From the NCBI GenBank assembly GCA_021432635.1, contig MU270103.1, positions 124,001 through 188,000 on the forward strand: a stretch of 64,000 bases of DNA, written 5' to 3'. Position numbers and translations under genes: made by a program. The notes beneath the pieces were generated by a model. The model did not search any database. It was not told where the DNA came from and worked only from the letters and a program-made list of their open reading frames with translations. Shown in pieces: positions 23,772 through 34,715 of the stretch (positions are counted from its first letter, which is position 1; every line of letters starts with the position of its first letter). Source of the stretch: Thozetella sp. PMI_491. Its lineage: Eukaryota > Ascomycota > Sordariomycetes > Chaetosphaeriales > Chaetosphaeriaceae.

Positions 23772-26700
23772 TCACACTCGCTGGTCGGCAAAATCGAGCA
23801 CTTCGCAGTCGTCTTCGAAGAAGCCGTCCTCGTCCGGATCGCCCGCCCGCCCGGCACCTCGTCGGCGGCGGGTGGTGACCACTATCTCTCCGTCGTCGTC
23901 GCCGCGGTGGAGGAACCGCTCCATCGCCTCGACAGGTAGAGCCCGCGATGCCTCGAGGTCCGCAGCGTAGAGCGCTTCGTCCGCGACCGGAGGCAAACCA
24001 ATATCCAGTTTGATGGCCGCAATTGGCTGGCCGAAGGCCCACGCTCCAGATGGTTTCAGAGACATGGGTCTTGTGTCTGGTGCCGCTTTGTTTGCCTTAG
24101 ATCCCTTCGACTTGCGCTTTGGTGCCTGCGTAGACGGCTCATCCTCGTGGCCAGCTGCGTCCACGAGGTTGGAGAAAGACGGAACCTGAGGTACAGCCGC
24201 CCCATGGAGCTGGCTTGAGGTATATTCGTACAGCGCCACGCGCCTGTCGGTATGGAAAGGCTGGTAAGGCGCGCTGGATTCTATTTCGGCCTGAGGAATG
24301 GGCGCCTCCGTACCGACCGGCTGGGCGACTGGGCGCGGTTTATGGGCGAGCACCATGGTGTTGTTTCCTGCATCGAGATCTCTCTCCGTGAGATCTAGGT
24401 ACTCTTCCGGATCGATGTATGCCCTCACCGACAGGGCGATCAGGTCGTCGGGGAGTCTCGGGACCTTGAAGTCTTTGTACCGGGAGAGGCGGGGCACGCG
24501 TTGGCTGTCGCCGCTGGACGTCTTCCGGTTCTTAATCGGGAACGTCCGCACCAGGCCGTCTCCAAGAACGAAGAGAAAGTGGTCCCTCTTGCCAGCGATC
24601 CACGTGACACAGGACGGGCCGGGAGCCGCCGTGGTGCTCGGGAGCGAGACTCTCTTCTCGCCCGTGTGTCGGAGCTGGCTGATGGCTGTGCCCGTCTTGC
24701 CGAGGGAGTGGCTAATGCTCGCCGCGATGACCTTGCCGCCATGCGTGGCATAATCGCTGATTCCGGACGCGACCGTCGCTTGCTGATTATTAGAGCTGCT
24801 TCTACGCGGGCGAGTAATCAGCGGGCGGGCGGCATCCCGAACCGAGCTCAGGGCATTCGAGGCGAGCGAGACCGCCGAGGCAGGTCCCTCGGCGGAGCCG
24901 CCCTTAGCGTCTTGCTGCCGCGTTCTACGGCGTGGAGGGGGCCAGGTGAAGGCGCTGGGCGGAAGGTCCAAGAGGTGAACGGTGCCACGCTCCGTCACCA
25001 TTGCCACCCGCTGCCCGTTAGGCTTCGTCCAGGCAACGTCGACGATTCGCGCAACCGTCATGCGAGAGAACTGGGCAATCTGACGCACGCGGGGTCCACC
25101 AGAGAAGGGAGCTCCAAACGACTGAAGCGGCGATGACTTAGTGTATTGAATACGCATCAGATCCCACACTGTCTGTACATCTCCTTTGGTGCTTGCGGTA
25201 AAGAGCGAAAGGCCCGTGGGCGAGAAGGAGAGGAAGCCACATCCCTGAGGGATCGGGAACGTAGCGATGGGATGGAGATTGTTTGAGGCGTTCATTGACT
25301 CCACGTCGAGAATAGACACTAATCCGGGCTCCTTCGGCGCCGGAGGCGTGACAGTGCCATGCGTGGGAGGAAACTGTGCTGCATCTGGACGACCGGCGTT
25401 GCCCCAGGACTGCGGTCCCGGTGGTGGGGACCGCGGGGGCTGGTTGGGCTGTGAGCCTGGATTCCAGTAGTTGTTCCAAACCTGCCAACCATGCTTTCCC
25501 ACCCATTTGGCCCCTTGAATAAGCTCTTGCGTGGCATCCCGCATGAACTTGTTCATGACGCTCTCCGACAGCGGAAGGTCGACGTCGGCATTGGCCGGCG
25601 GCAGTTGCGGTGGCGTCAAAGATGTGAGGAGAGGAGCACGTCCCTGGGTTGCCACAGGGATCGAGGCGCGCAGGGCGATCTGGGAAGACGGCGCCGCTGG
25701 GCAGTAGGCGATCCATCTGCCGTTGAGGGCGATGATCGCGCTCTGAGGGCGCGGGCGCGGAGGAGGCGCCTGTTGGAGCCGACTGGTCTCGGGCTCCTGA
25801 GATGCGTCACCTTTAAGAGGCTGCTGAAGTGTAGTCCAGAGCTTGCCGAGGCATCGGAACTGCACTCCGTGCTCTGGAGAAATCGGAGCCTGGCGATATA
25901 CCCAGCACTCGCCCGTGACCCCGGAAGCCACCACCAGATTTCCGGAATCGGCTTTAATCTGGAAGGCACCGGTGGGAGGCGGTGCCTTGAAGATGGGGCT
26001 GGTGATGGGCTGCTTGAGGGGAATCTTAGGCGCCTCAAGGAGCGTGCACACATGCTTACCCGTCGCTAGAGAGTACACCTCCACCGTGGTCTGATACGAC
26101 TCGACAAAGCCCGGAGTCGTCTTGGCGCTCAAGCCATCCTTGGAGATGGCGTCACCGACGTTGGCCATGGCCTCCGACCTATCAGCAGAGACAGCGTCAT
26201 AGTCTCCATCGACCTGAATTCCAGGGGCTGACAAGGGGATGTGTGGACCATGCACGACGGCTGCCACTAGAGGAAATAGATCAGATAGATCCGAAGTCCA
26301 GGGCAAGACCCTGGCGTGGTACACGCCACCTCGCAGTCCCTTGATGCTGGCACGGGGCTCCAGGCCCCGCTTGCTCACAGCGTGAACCTCCAGGCCGCCC
26401 TCGTAGCCGGCCAGGACCACAGCGTCCTTGCCCGGCAGTTGATCGGCCTGTAGAACCGGGATGGAGTCGAAGCCGAAGTAGTAGCTCCTCTCGCCTGCCA
26501 CCATTCCCGACTGCGGGTTCAGATCGAAGTCGATGTCAGGCGCGCCGTAGAAGTGCGGCTGAGGATGATGCGGGAGAGGCGGTTTCGAAGCCGAGGCGTT
26601 TCGCATCTGAGCTGCGTGGGCATAGTGAGAATGCATGGAGCTCCGCCGAGTAGAGGGCGGCTCGGCCCGGTTCAGACTGTGGAGGTGATCGGGCGGCGAG

Positions 26701-27476
26701 TAGTGGGCGTCCATGTGGAAGCTGAGAGGGCGACGGGCAGGCGCGGCCGGCGGGGAGACCGAGGGAATATGGTAGGGGCGCGGCGACGACCAACCCGAGG
26801 TGATGCCACGGTGATCTTCGTAGGAGGAGGGTGCGGTCGGCGGGGACTCTCCCACGAGGCTGATGAGGTTTCCAGGCGACCCGGCGATGCCAGCAGAGAT
26901 GGCCTTTGTCCATTCCCTCGTGTTGGGCGAGTTGCTTGTTGCGAAGGACGTGGTGGAGACGGCATCGAGGAGGGGGCTCGGCGCCGGTATCTCTTTGGGG
27001 GGAGGGCTAGAGGGCTTCATTTCGGGGGACTGAATCGCAGGAGGCGAGGGGCTTGTCGAGGGGCCCTTGTTGCCGTTCCCCGACCTGGCGAGAGGGGTGC
27101 ATGTTAGCTCACTTGTGCTCTTTTCGGGGCGCGGAAGTGAAGAGCTGTCTGCCCACTTGGGGAGGCGGGCGGTTACACAGCACCAGGGGAAGGGGGCTAG
27201 GGAGGACGGGGTTCGAACGCACGAGAACTTAGAGCCATTTTTTGTCACCGCTGCGATAACTCCTCCACTGTCTTTGCCATTCTTCCTGTCCTTCTTGGAG
27301 CCTAGGTGCAGACACAGAGTTTGTTAGCCCGGTCCATGTGCAGCACGCGACGGGGCGTCGTGAGCGGCGGCGAAGCTGTGGTTCACGTAGCTCCGAGGCG
27401 TATCCAGTCCGGAGGGACGGCAAGGGAGGACGCGAGGGCCGAACGCGTGCGGACGGCTGCATGACGTACCAGGCAT
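23772..27476 (-). CDS. BCAS3-like WD-repeat protein
   Basis: Large beta-propeller protein of the BCAS3 family; in animals BCAS3 associates with the phagophore during autophagy and with microtubules, while the fungal role is not established. Proposed exons are 27476-27470 (ATGCCTG), 27301-27223 and 27084-23772, giving 1132 residues beginning MPGSKKDRKNGKDSGG. Both introns end with GCTAAC branch points and CCTAG or GCCAG acceptors, and phases match (1, then 2). The first ~200 residues are Pro/Ser-rich and disordered. The propeller starts near YYFGFDSIPVLQ and includes blades with GYEGGLEVHAVS, SGNLVVASGVTGECWVYR, GCGFLSFSPTGLSLFTAS and RIVDVAWTKPNGQRVAMV followed by GTVHLLDLPPSAF. The C-terminal third is low complexity with an acidic end (DEDGFFEDDCEVLDFAD). 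The body is secure; the two short 5' exons are inferred from splice sites alone. Without them the frame would start at 27248 in what looks like intron. Confidence 0.8.
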
Positions 27477-28016
27477 TAATGGCGACGCGGGAGACAGGCG
27501 AGCAGTTCCCTCGGAAACTGCTCGAAGATGGGCGGGAATCACCTCCCAACGGCTTCGTCGGACCGAAGCGACAGTCGGGGATCTGGTTTGCTCTCGTCCG
27601 ATGTGGTAGCAGCTATTCGGAAGCGGGTTGCTCTGCTCTTCGTATGCAGTGCGGAGGGGAGTGATACAATGCGATCGATGTATGACAGCAGGCGGGCGCT
27701 GGGCCGGTTTCTAGCGCGCGGGCCTGGGAGGGAGGGTTCGAGGACAAAGGAGTGGAAGAAGCAAAAGGACACACAAGAGGGTACGCCGCGTCGGGCAGGA
27801 GGGGCGTGACCACGAATGCAAGAAGCGGAAAGAAGGAGGGGAAGCAACCGACGGCGGCTCCGGATCAAGTGCCCCCCAAAACGAAACCAAGGTGCGGGAA
27901 TGCCAGGCGCGATCGATGGTCAGGTGACGGGCCGTGTCGTTGGTCGTATTAATTAATCCAGGTCAGGGGCAAGTGGCAAGGTTGGACAGAATGAGTAGGT
28001 TTCTCCTGGGGGGGGG

Positions 28017-28081
28017 NNNNNNNNNNNNNNNNNNNNNNNNNNNNNNNNNNNNNNNNNNNNNNNNNNNNNNNNNNNNNNNNN
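28017..28081. other. Assembly gap (65 N)
   Basis: Undetermined bases that begin inside a G run. The gap is flanked by CTCCTG on the left (just before the G run) and CAGGAG on the right, which are reverse complements of each other. A hard-to-read G tract and/or hairpin is the likely reason for the gap. Confidence 0.95.
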
Positions 28082-28370
28082 CAGGAGCCAAGGTCAACAA
28101 GACACGGGGTGACTCGGTCGAGGTTCACAGGCGGCGGGGGGCCAGCTCGGGGAGCGAGGGGTCGTCCACCACCTCCAGCCGTCGATAGACGTAACCGCTC
28201 TGATGCAACGCGAGGGCGGGGCCTGCTTGAGCTGGCAGGCTGGCTGCGGCCGGTTCCTGGACGAGTTGGGGAGGGGGGGCGGGGATGAGTGGGCTGCATC
28301 GGTATCGAGGCTAAGCTCAGTACAGACAGTACCACTACGGACAGCCCACGGGCCCGGGGGTTAGGGAGAA

Positions 28371-28427
28371 AGGGGGGGGGGGGGGGGGGGAAAAACCCCC
28401 CCGGGGGGTTTGGGGGGGGGGGGCCCC

Positions 28428-28491
<64 letters not shown>
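28371..28491. repeat. Poly-G / G-C homopolymer block
   Basis: The block is built only of G runs, short C runs and two A or T stretches, ending in 62 consecutive G (28430-28491). Either a real G-tract able to form quadruplexes or a sequencing or assembly artefact; its closeness to the gap favours caution. Confidence 0.9.
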
Positions 28492-28492
<1 letters not shown>

Positions 28493-30667
28493 ACGAAACT
28501 CCACCGGCGTGTTTTGGGGAGGAGGTCTCCTCTGGGTGGATGAATTGGGGGAAGAGGGGCATGAACACCTCCCATTTTTGCTGAGGTCCTCGGCAAAATA
28601 CAGTTCAGTTCAGTGCCGTGCAGAGGGAGTACATACCAATAGGCATGTCCGATGCGTACAATCAGCATAGGCAGCTAGATAATGTACTGTACGTATGGTA
28701 CTTGGGTACTTGGCCACCGTGCTTCGGTGATTTGGTGGCGGCAGTCGCTACGAGACCAGATGCCAGCCCCGGAGGGGTATGGGGTATGACTCCCAATCTC
28801 CCCAATGCCTGGGTACTACTGTAGGTACAGTACCTACTTGCTTCCTCGATCTTCTATCGTCGCGCGGTTGATCAACACAAGCAACGAGCAGGGCCGGCGG
28901 CATGCGCCTCGGCGAGCCCTTTGTCTCACCTACCGCCTGTCGAGCCCCTATCTTTAGGCGCAGGCGCGCCCACGAACCTTTGTACTGTGCAGCACAGTTA
29001 TCTGGGAATCCCCGGGGCCTGGACGCCTCAGGGCTAGCGCTCAGCTCGCAGCTGCCAGAACATACACCTTGTCTCCCCTTTCGCCCTCGTTGACGTAAGA
29101 TACTTCGCCTCTCGGGTCTTCCTCCAATCCCTCGGCAAAGCACCCCAATACAGTGCCTCTTGTACATCTGAGCGCGCCGTCTCTATCCTGCCAGGCCTGG
29201 CTTCCACGGCTGTCGTCGTATCTTACGCCTTGGTACACCTTGGGGCGTCGGAAGAAATAGATCAATCCCTCGTCCGCCGCTCCCACCCTCGCCATCGCCC
29301 TTCGCCAGCGCCTTCCCTTTCTCATCTCGTAACCGGCGGGCCGTACATAATAACAAAATGGGTCACCGCGCTTGCCTCGTATGCTGTGCTACCTAGTAAG
29401 TAGGTATAGACGGCTTCTGCCGCATCGTGCATGCCGCCCTGTTTTTTTCTTCCCCTGGTTTCCGCTTCTGCTGGTTCCCAACCTCGTCAATCGGCATGAG
29501 TCCTCTCTTGCCTCGCTCTAGCGGATCCCGTCTCGGACACCCAGAGTCACGCCGTGGCGCAGAGGCAGCGAGCTGACTCCCAGGCCGTCACGGGCCGTCA
29601 CCGCTGACCTCCTCCCACGACGGCTCGTCAGCTTTTGCCTTTTTCGTGATCCCATCATCTCCTCCCCTCCCCCCTGTCCCAGGACACCTGGCCGGATGAA
29701 TCACGGACGTCATTGGCAGTGGTCATTGGACATGAATCACCCCAAGGTGCTCCCAGCCCTGTCATGTACGGATATGTATGTCCCTGCTGTACCCACCGAA
29801 TGCCTAGAAGCCTCGCGCGTTTTGTTACCCTACCCGTCTGCACGCTGCATGGGTTTTGCCCCGCCGAGCCCTCCCTTGGCAGGCGGATGCCGGGGAGGGG
29901 GTCCCAGTACTTGGGGGGGGGGCCAGGCATGAGGGGTCAGATGATAAGGACCACTCACTAGCACCACGAGGACAGGCCCAACCCCAGCGGGCGTTCTCCC
30001 CTCGCGCGGGGCGGATGCTAGCAGTAGATCTGTAGTTCCTGTAGCCCGTAGCTCCGGCAGAATGAGGCCGGTATCCTGGCCACACAACAAGTGAGTGCAC
30101 GACACAAAGACGATGGAACCTGGTGGAAACTGTATTATTCACACGCCCAGCTCGCGTAACCCTTATCTCTCCCTCTGCGCCGACCGGCCTCCCGCGGCTG
30201 GCGGCGGCTGCTTGCTTCGGCATCGAGCCCGGGTCGCCCGAAAGTCCGTTCCTGCAATGACGCCCGAAATGTCTGTCCTATACTACAATAAATTGCCCCA
30301 GAATAATGTCTCAGGGCCTTCAAATGCCGCGCATGCGGCGGGACGCTAGCTATTCCATGTCCAGAAGAAATGTGCTTCGTAATTCCTAGGCCTCGGTCTC
30401 TTCTCTTGCGCTCCGCAAGCCGACATCGATTGTCGGCTTGGACCGTGGGCTCTCCTGTCTTGGAGTGTCGGCGCAGGTGCGCCAGGCCGTATCGCAGCTC
30501 GGTCCGTAGCATGTTGTTAGTAAATAGCGGCTGGTTGCCCCCGAGCTCCTAATTCGTACATCTAAATTGCTCGCTCTCAAACAACACCCCCAAGTGATGG
30601 CAAGCCGCTCGCCCCATCTCTGCCCTCAGCAGCACCGAGGATTCGGGACTCGAAGCATGCCTCTCCC

Positions 30668-33472
30668 TCATGCCCTTACGCCCCGCGAATTCACCTCGCC
30701 TTTCTCGCCAATGTTTAGCAGGATGCGGCAGTCGGGGCAGTACCACTTTGTCGTTCGGGCAGGGATCTCCTGGAGGCCGACGCACTCCAGATGAAACCAT
30801 TCGTGCTTGCAATTCTGTGCCGCGCTGTCATTAGTCTGAGACTGCGGTTTGCCGGTCCCTCGGCCATGGGGACGGCCGGGCCGGCGGTGGTCGCTGCCGC
30901 TGGAGTCGGGTCTACTCACATCTAGATTGTCGCACTGGATCATGGTTCCGTAGCTCACTCGGTTGCAGAGGCAGTAGCGAGGCTCGTCCGGGTCAATGAC
31001 GTTACCCTCGTCGTCTACCTCCACCTCGAGCGTATCGCTGCCGCCGGCATCCGCGCTTCCTCCGCTCTTGTCTTTCTTGGCCGCCTTCGCGCTCTTCTTC
31101 TTCGGCGCCGCCTTCCGCTTGGTCACCGCGCTGCTGCCCCCACTGTTAGTGCGGCTGATGACTCCCGGGGCCGGCCGTTTCGCTCGCTTGCTGGCGGGGC
31201 GCGGTGCAGGCTGCTCGCCTCGCTCTGGAGCCGGGGTGTTTCGCGCGGTACTGGCGCGGCGAGGACGGTCCACGGCAAGAGACGAGGGCGGCTCTTGGCT
31301 CGACGCTTTGCCCCTCGATACAGGCCGACGGCCGGAGGCAGCTGCAGATGCGGAGGCGCTGTTACCCGTATTACCAGAGGGCTGGGCGTCGGGGTCTGGC
31401 TTGGGCGTCAGTGGCGACGGGGTGGTGGCACGGGAGCTAGGCTTGACGGTTAGCTGTTGAGGCTGGGTTGTCTCCTTTTGCTGGTCTTGCTTGCGGGTGG
31501 CCTGTGCCTTTCGCGTCTCCCTCGTCGGGGGGAGGATAGGTGTGGTCGATTTCTTGGGAGAATGGGGCGGAAGCGGAATCGGCGTTTCTGCTGGTGGCTT
31601 CAGCGGCACAGACGTTGTGACAGTGCTGGTGCTCGCGCTGGGCCCAGGCGACGTGGCCATCCGAGCAGTTGCCTGATCCTGACCATGGACCGGCAGAGGA
31701 ATCGGAGTGGTCGAGAGTGGTATCGCCGTTGCCGGAGGAGCTACAGGGCGCTGCTGCTGCGGCGTCTGCGCTGGCTGCGTTTCCGGCTGCGGTTGCTGAA
31801 GCTGCGGCTGTGGCTGCGATTGCGGTTGCGGCTGCGGTTGCGGCTGCGGCTGCGGCTGCGGCTGCGGTTGCGGTTGCTGACTGCTGCTCTCCTGGCTCTG
31901 CTGGGTTGTCTGGGTTGTCTGGGACGTCGCCGTGCTCGTCCCGGCGGCCAGCTGGGGAGGCGGGACTGGGGTCTCCGTTTTTGTACGCTTCTGCGATCTC
32001 TCTATCAACTCGGTTTTATCTACCTCGGCCTCTGCCTCGGGGATCGAGTCCCTCTTGCGCTTCTTCGGCGGCTTGGGTGCCTTGCTGGGCGTCTTGCCTG
32101 CTTGATCTTGCTGCTTCCCCCCCTGGGGGTTAGCTGCGTCGAACATAGCTCTCGCGGCTTCGACCATCTTTCGGGCCGACTCTTCAGCCTCCTCGGCTGC
32201 CAGCTTCGCTAACTGCTCACGCTTAAGCTTCTTGGCCTCGTTCAGCTTCATACCCCGGTTGCTTAGGTTCTGCTCCTCGGCGGCTAGCGTATCTTTGCTC
32301 AGGGCTCCTGGGGGCAGCGTCTCAGCTCCCGTGTCCGGATCAACAATAGGCGCAGGAAGCATCCCATCGAAGGGCTTGCCCTCCTCTTCGGCCTTCTGCT
32401 TAGCAGCGTTGTACGCTTCGACGCCTCTGCCCAGATTCTTCAACTCTCTCGCAATCATAGTGTCGCTGGGGGCCCAGGCAGCATTTTTCTTCATCCGCTT
32501 CCTAAGTCTGGCGAGTTCCCACTGTGTGAGCTGTCCCCATGGCGCATCTACACTGCCGATCACGGCGTTCTCAGGAGGCGGTTGTAACTGTGCCAAGGCG
32601 CTGCTTGTAGAAAGTCCCGGAGCCAGAAACGGCGGAGGTACCGAGGTCCGCACCTTGGGGGTCTTGGGAGTCTTGGGCGGCTTGGAGCCCTTCTTGACTA
32701 GCTTGATCCGCGGGTGCGGGCCCGGGGTGACGCGCGCCGACTGTGAGTCGAGCTCCTCGTCGTCGTCTTCGTCCAATTCGGAGCTGCTCACGTCGTCGTC
32801 GCTGTAAGTATCGTAGTTCAAGTCGTAGGGGGCTAGGACCTCTCCAGGCACCGTAATTCTCGGCACGTTGGGCCTGCGGATCCTGGGGCCGTCCCCGCGT
32901 GGGGCGGGCTTCGGCGCGCGACTCAGCTGTGGCGACTTGGCCGTGGCGACAGGGCTCCTCTTCTCCAGCTCCTCCGCCGAGGGATAATTCTCTAGCATCG
33001 TCTGGAGCTTGGTGAGAATGGTATTGGCGCGCGTATAGTGGCGATTGATATTCTCAGCCATGCGCACGGCCTCGGCGTGCGAGTAGATGCGCGCATCGAC
33101 GGCATGGTTCAGGTTCTCTGAGATCTCAGCGCGGAGCCGCGTCGGGTTTGGCCGCTGGTCGGCCGGCAAGTTGGGAAGCTTCCCCCATTTTTTGGTGAGC
33201 TCGTGGACATTCAATGATGCGTCGTCATACTTCTTGTCGAGGTTGCCGATGAGGGTCAGCGACCGATACATGTCGGCGTGAAGGTATTCAGTGAAGTCGA
33301 GGAAGTCGGTAACGGTTGCTTGGGCATCCGGATCCGCGCGCATATCCAGGGAACCGAGAGCGCCATTACTGATGGAGCCGAGCGATGGGATGGTCGGATT
33401 CGGAGGCGACTTCTGGCGGGGGGACACCTCGCCGTCCGCGTCGGGCAGCGCAACGTCGGTGGTGGCGGCCAT
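30668..33472 (-). CDS. ING-family PHD-finger chromatin protein
   Basis: Reader subunit of a histone acetyltransferase or deacetylase complex, related to yeast Yng1, Yng2 and Pho23; which one cannot be decided here. Two exons, 33472-30920 and 30814-30668, give 899 residues; the intron (GTGAGT donor, ACTAAT branch, CACAG acceptor) splits the PHD finger. The ING domain is at about residues 53-163 (TDFLDFTEYLHADMYRSL through LTKLQTMLENYPS). The PHD finger is at 833-882 with all eight zinc ligands (Cys834, 836, 847, 853, His859, Cys862, 877, 880) and the aromatic W857 expected for H3K4me3 binding. Spacing between the third and fourth ligands is five residues instead of the usual four. The ~650 residues between are low complexity, with acidic patches, a KRKRDS nuclear-localisation-like motif and a long Gln-Pro repeat. 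The protein is two to three times the length of its yeast relatives. Confidence 0.9.
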   Translation of the reverse strand: MAATTDVALPDADGEVSPRQKSPPNPTIPSLGSISNGALGSLDMRADPDAQATVTDFLDFTEYLHADMYRSLTLIGNLDKKYDDASLNVHELTKKWGKLPNLPADQRPNPTRLRAEISENLNHAVDARIYSHAEAVRMAENINRHYTRANTILTKLQTMLENYPSAEELEKRSPVATAKSPQLSRAPKPAPRGDGPRIRRPNVPRITVPGEVLAPYDLNYDTYSDDDVSSSELDEDDDEELDSQSARVTPGPHPRIKLVKKGSKPPKTPKTPKVRTSVPPPFLAPGLSTSSALAQLQPPPENAVIGSVDAPWGQLTQWELARLRKRMKKNAAWAPSDTMIARELKNLGRGVEAYNAAKQKAEEEGKPFDGMLPAPIVDPDTGAETLPPGALSKDTLAAEEQNLSNRGMKLNEAKKLKREQLAKLAAEEAEESARKMVEAARAMFDAANPQGGKQQDQAGKTPSKAPKPPKKRKRDSIPEAEAEVDKTELIERSQKRTKTETPVPPPQLAAGTSTATSQTTQTTQQSQESSSQQPQPQPQPQPQPQPQPQPQSQPQPQLQQPQPETQPAQTPQQQRPVAPPATAIPLSTTPIPLPVHGQDQATARMATSPGPSASTSTVTTSVPLKPPAETPIPLPPHSPKKSTTPILPPTRETRKAQATRKQDQQKETTQPQQLTVKPSSRATTPSPLTPKPDPDAQPSGNTGNSASASAAASGRRPVSRGKASSQEPPSSLAVDRPRRASTARNTPAPERGEQPAPRPASKRAKRPAPGVISRTNSGGSSAVTKRKAAPKKKSAKAAKKDKSGGSADAGGSDTLEVEVDDEGNVIDPDEPRYCLCNRVSYGTMIQCDNLDVSRPDSSGSDHRRPGRPHGRGTGKPQSQTNDSAAQNCKHEWFHLECVGLQEIPARTTKWYCPDCRILLNIGEKGEVNSRGVRA
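31790..31875. repeat. Hexanucleotide repeat encoding (Gln-Pro)n
   Basis: Near-perfect TGCGGT/TGCGGC tandem units inside the ING gene encode about a dozen Gln-Pro pairs on the minus strand. It is a coding minisatellite likely to differ in length between strains without breaking the frame. Confidence 0.9.
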
Positions 33473-34715
33473 TGTTTCCCGGTTGGAGGTTCGCGCTGTA
33501 TTCCTTCACTGGAAGGAACTCTCCGCACACTGTCGCAGTCGCTCGGTCGTCGGCTTGCCGTTGTCGGGCTGATCGTCGCGGCCCAACCTGGTGGTTGTGT
33601 TGGTGCAACGGCTCTGTTTTGTCTGACTGCCGCGCACAACGTCAAATTGCTGTCGCGTCCTCGCTAACGAGACGCCGTGGAGAAAATGGCGGGCGATAAA
33701 CAGCGCTCATGCTAGCGCGAGGAAGTTCTGGCCTAGCTCGGTGTCGTCGTAGACGATAGAGTTGGTGGGCAGGCGTGGGCGATGCGAGGCGCGAACAGCG
33801 TAACCTGTCGTGGGTTTTGTCACGTCCGCGAAGCTTGGATGCATGTCCAGATGCGCGCTTGGACACACCGGGCGAGGATGCTCCACCCTAGCAGCTGTAA
33901 CGGGCACCCCGCTAACTAGCTACCGGGGATCTTCCTTCCTCTTCAACCGGGGTTCTGCCGAACCCAACTAGCTGACCATTCAGCGTTCTTTTGGCCAAGG
34001 GTACCCACCAGCGATCGACTGCTACAGAATATCTCGACATCTCAGCGCAGGGAAAACGGGAAAAGTAAACATCAAGTGGTCCGACTTCCTACGACATACC
34101 GAGATGATCTCATCATGTTGAGAATTACGCGAGTCCAAAAAAATATTTTCGGGGACGAGCCTTCTGCCTCATCACGTGGCCATTCTCCAATTCCGTGCAC
34201 AGCACCGAATACCCGATTATTGTTTCCTTGTTGGTCTAGTATACCGAAGACTGATGTCTGGAAACGGAAACCCACAGCCACAAAGGAGGGTAACAATTCG
34301 CTAGTTCAAGGCTTAAATCCTTTATTGAACGGCCACTTCACCTAATCCATTTCCTATCTCGGCCTTCATGTTTCTTGTTTCCATGGACCCACGTCCCTGG
34401 CTGGGGACTGCCACTCTTGCCGGGCGTTGAGAGCGCGACCAAGACAAGGCGCTTAATAAATGCCCCCTTTCCTAGTAAATACCAAGTCCCTCTGCCGAGG
34501 GACCAACGGAGTAAAATGTATTCTTCTCTCCCCCCTTATCTCCCTGCCGCCCGGCCGATGCGGACGTAAGAGAAAGCAGTAATCTATTCGACAAAAGACA
34601 AATGATGCCGGGAATGCTGCGCCAGGAATAAAAGCAAAGAACAACAGCCGCCAAGGGCCTTCGAGTGGGCAAAAAGATTAAGCTTTCAAACGAGTGGCGA
34701 AGACCCAGCGACTTC
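33473..34715. other. Intergenic region, ING promoter
   Basis: About 1.2 kb between two minus-strand genes. A GGGTTC-TGCC-GAACCC hairpin lies at about 33949-33964. No other feature recognised. Confidence 0.55.

Larger units (their letters stand above)
27477..30667. other. Gene-poor region with assembly gap and poly-G
   Basis: About 3.2 kb holding the BCAS3-like promoter and the 3' end of the ING gene. It contains a run of 65 undetermined bases, a long G-tract, and several GTAC-rich words (28681-28710, 28821-28837, 29391-29407). A 94-codon frame on the minus strand (29041-29325) was considered but has no support. No RNA gene recognised. Confidence 0.5.

Noticed and set aside
27205-27225. GGGGTTCGAACGC as a possible tRNA T-arm
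   Set aside because: It lies in the second intron of the BCAS3-like gene and no cloverleaf can be drawn.
28289-28543. Poly-glycine or poly-proline frames across the G-tract
   Set aside because: Direct translation of the homopolymer block, not genes.
29041-29325. 94-codon minus-strand frame with a protein-like composition
   Set aside because: No domain, weak codon bias, no splice partners; may be chance. Transcript data could revive it.
33949-33964. GGGTTC-TGCC-GAACCC hairpin as a regulatory RNA or terminator
   Set aside because: Too short and isolated; hairpin terminators are not used by fungal Pol II genes.
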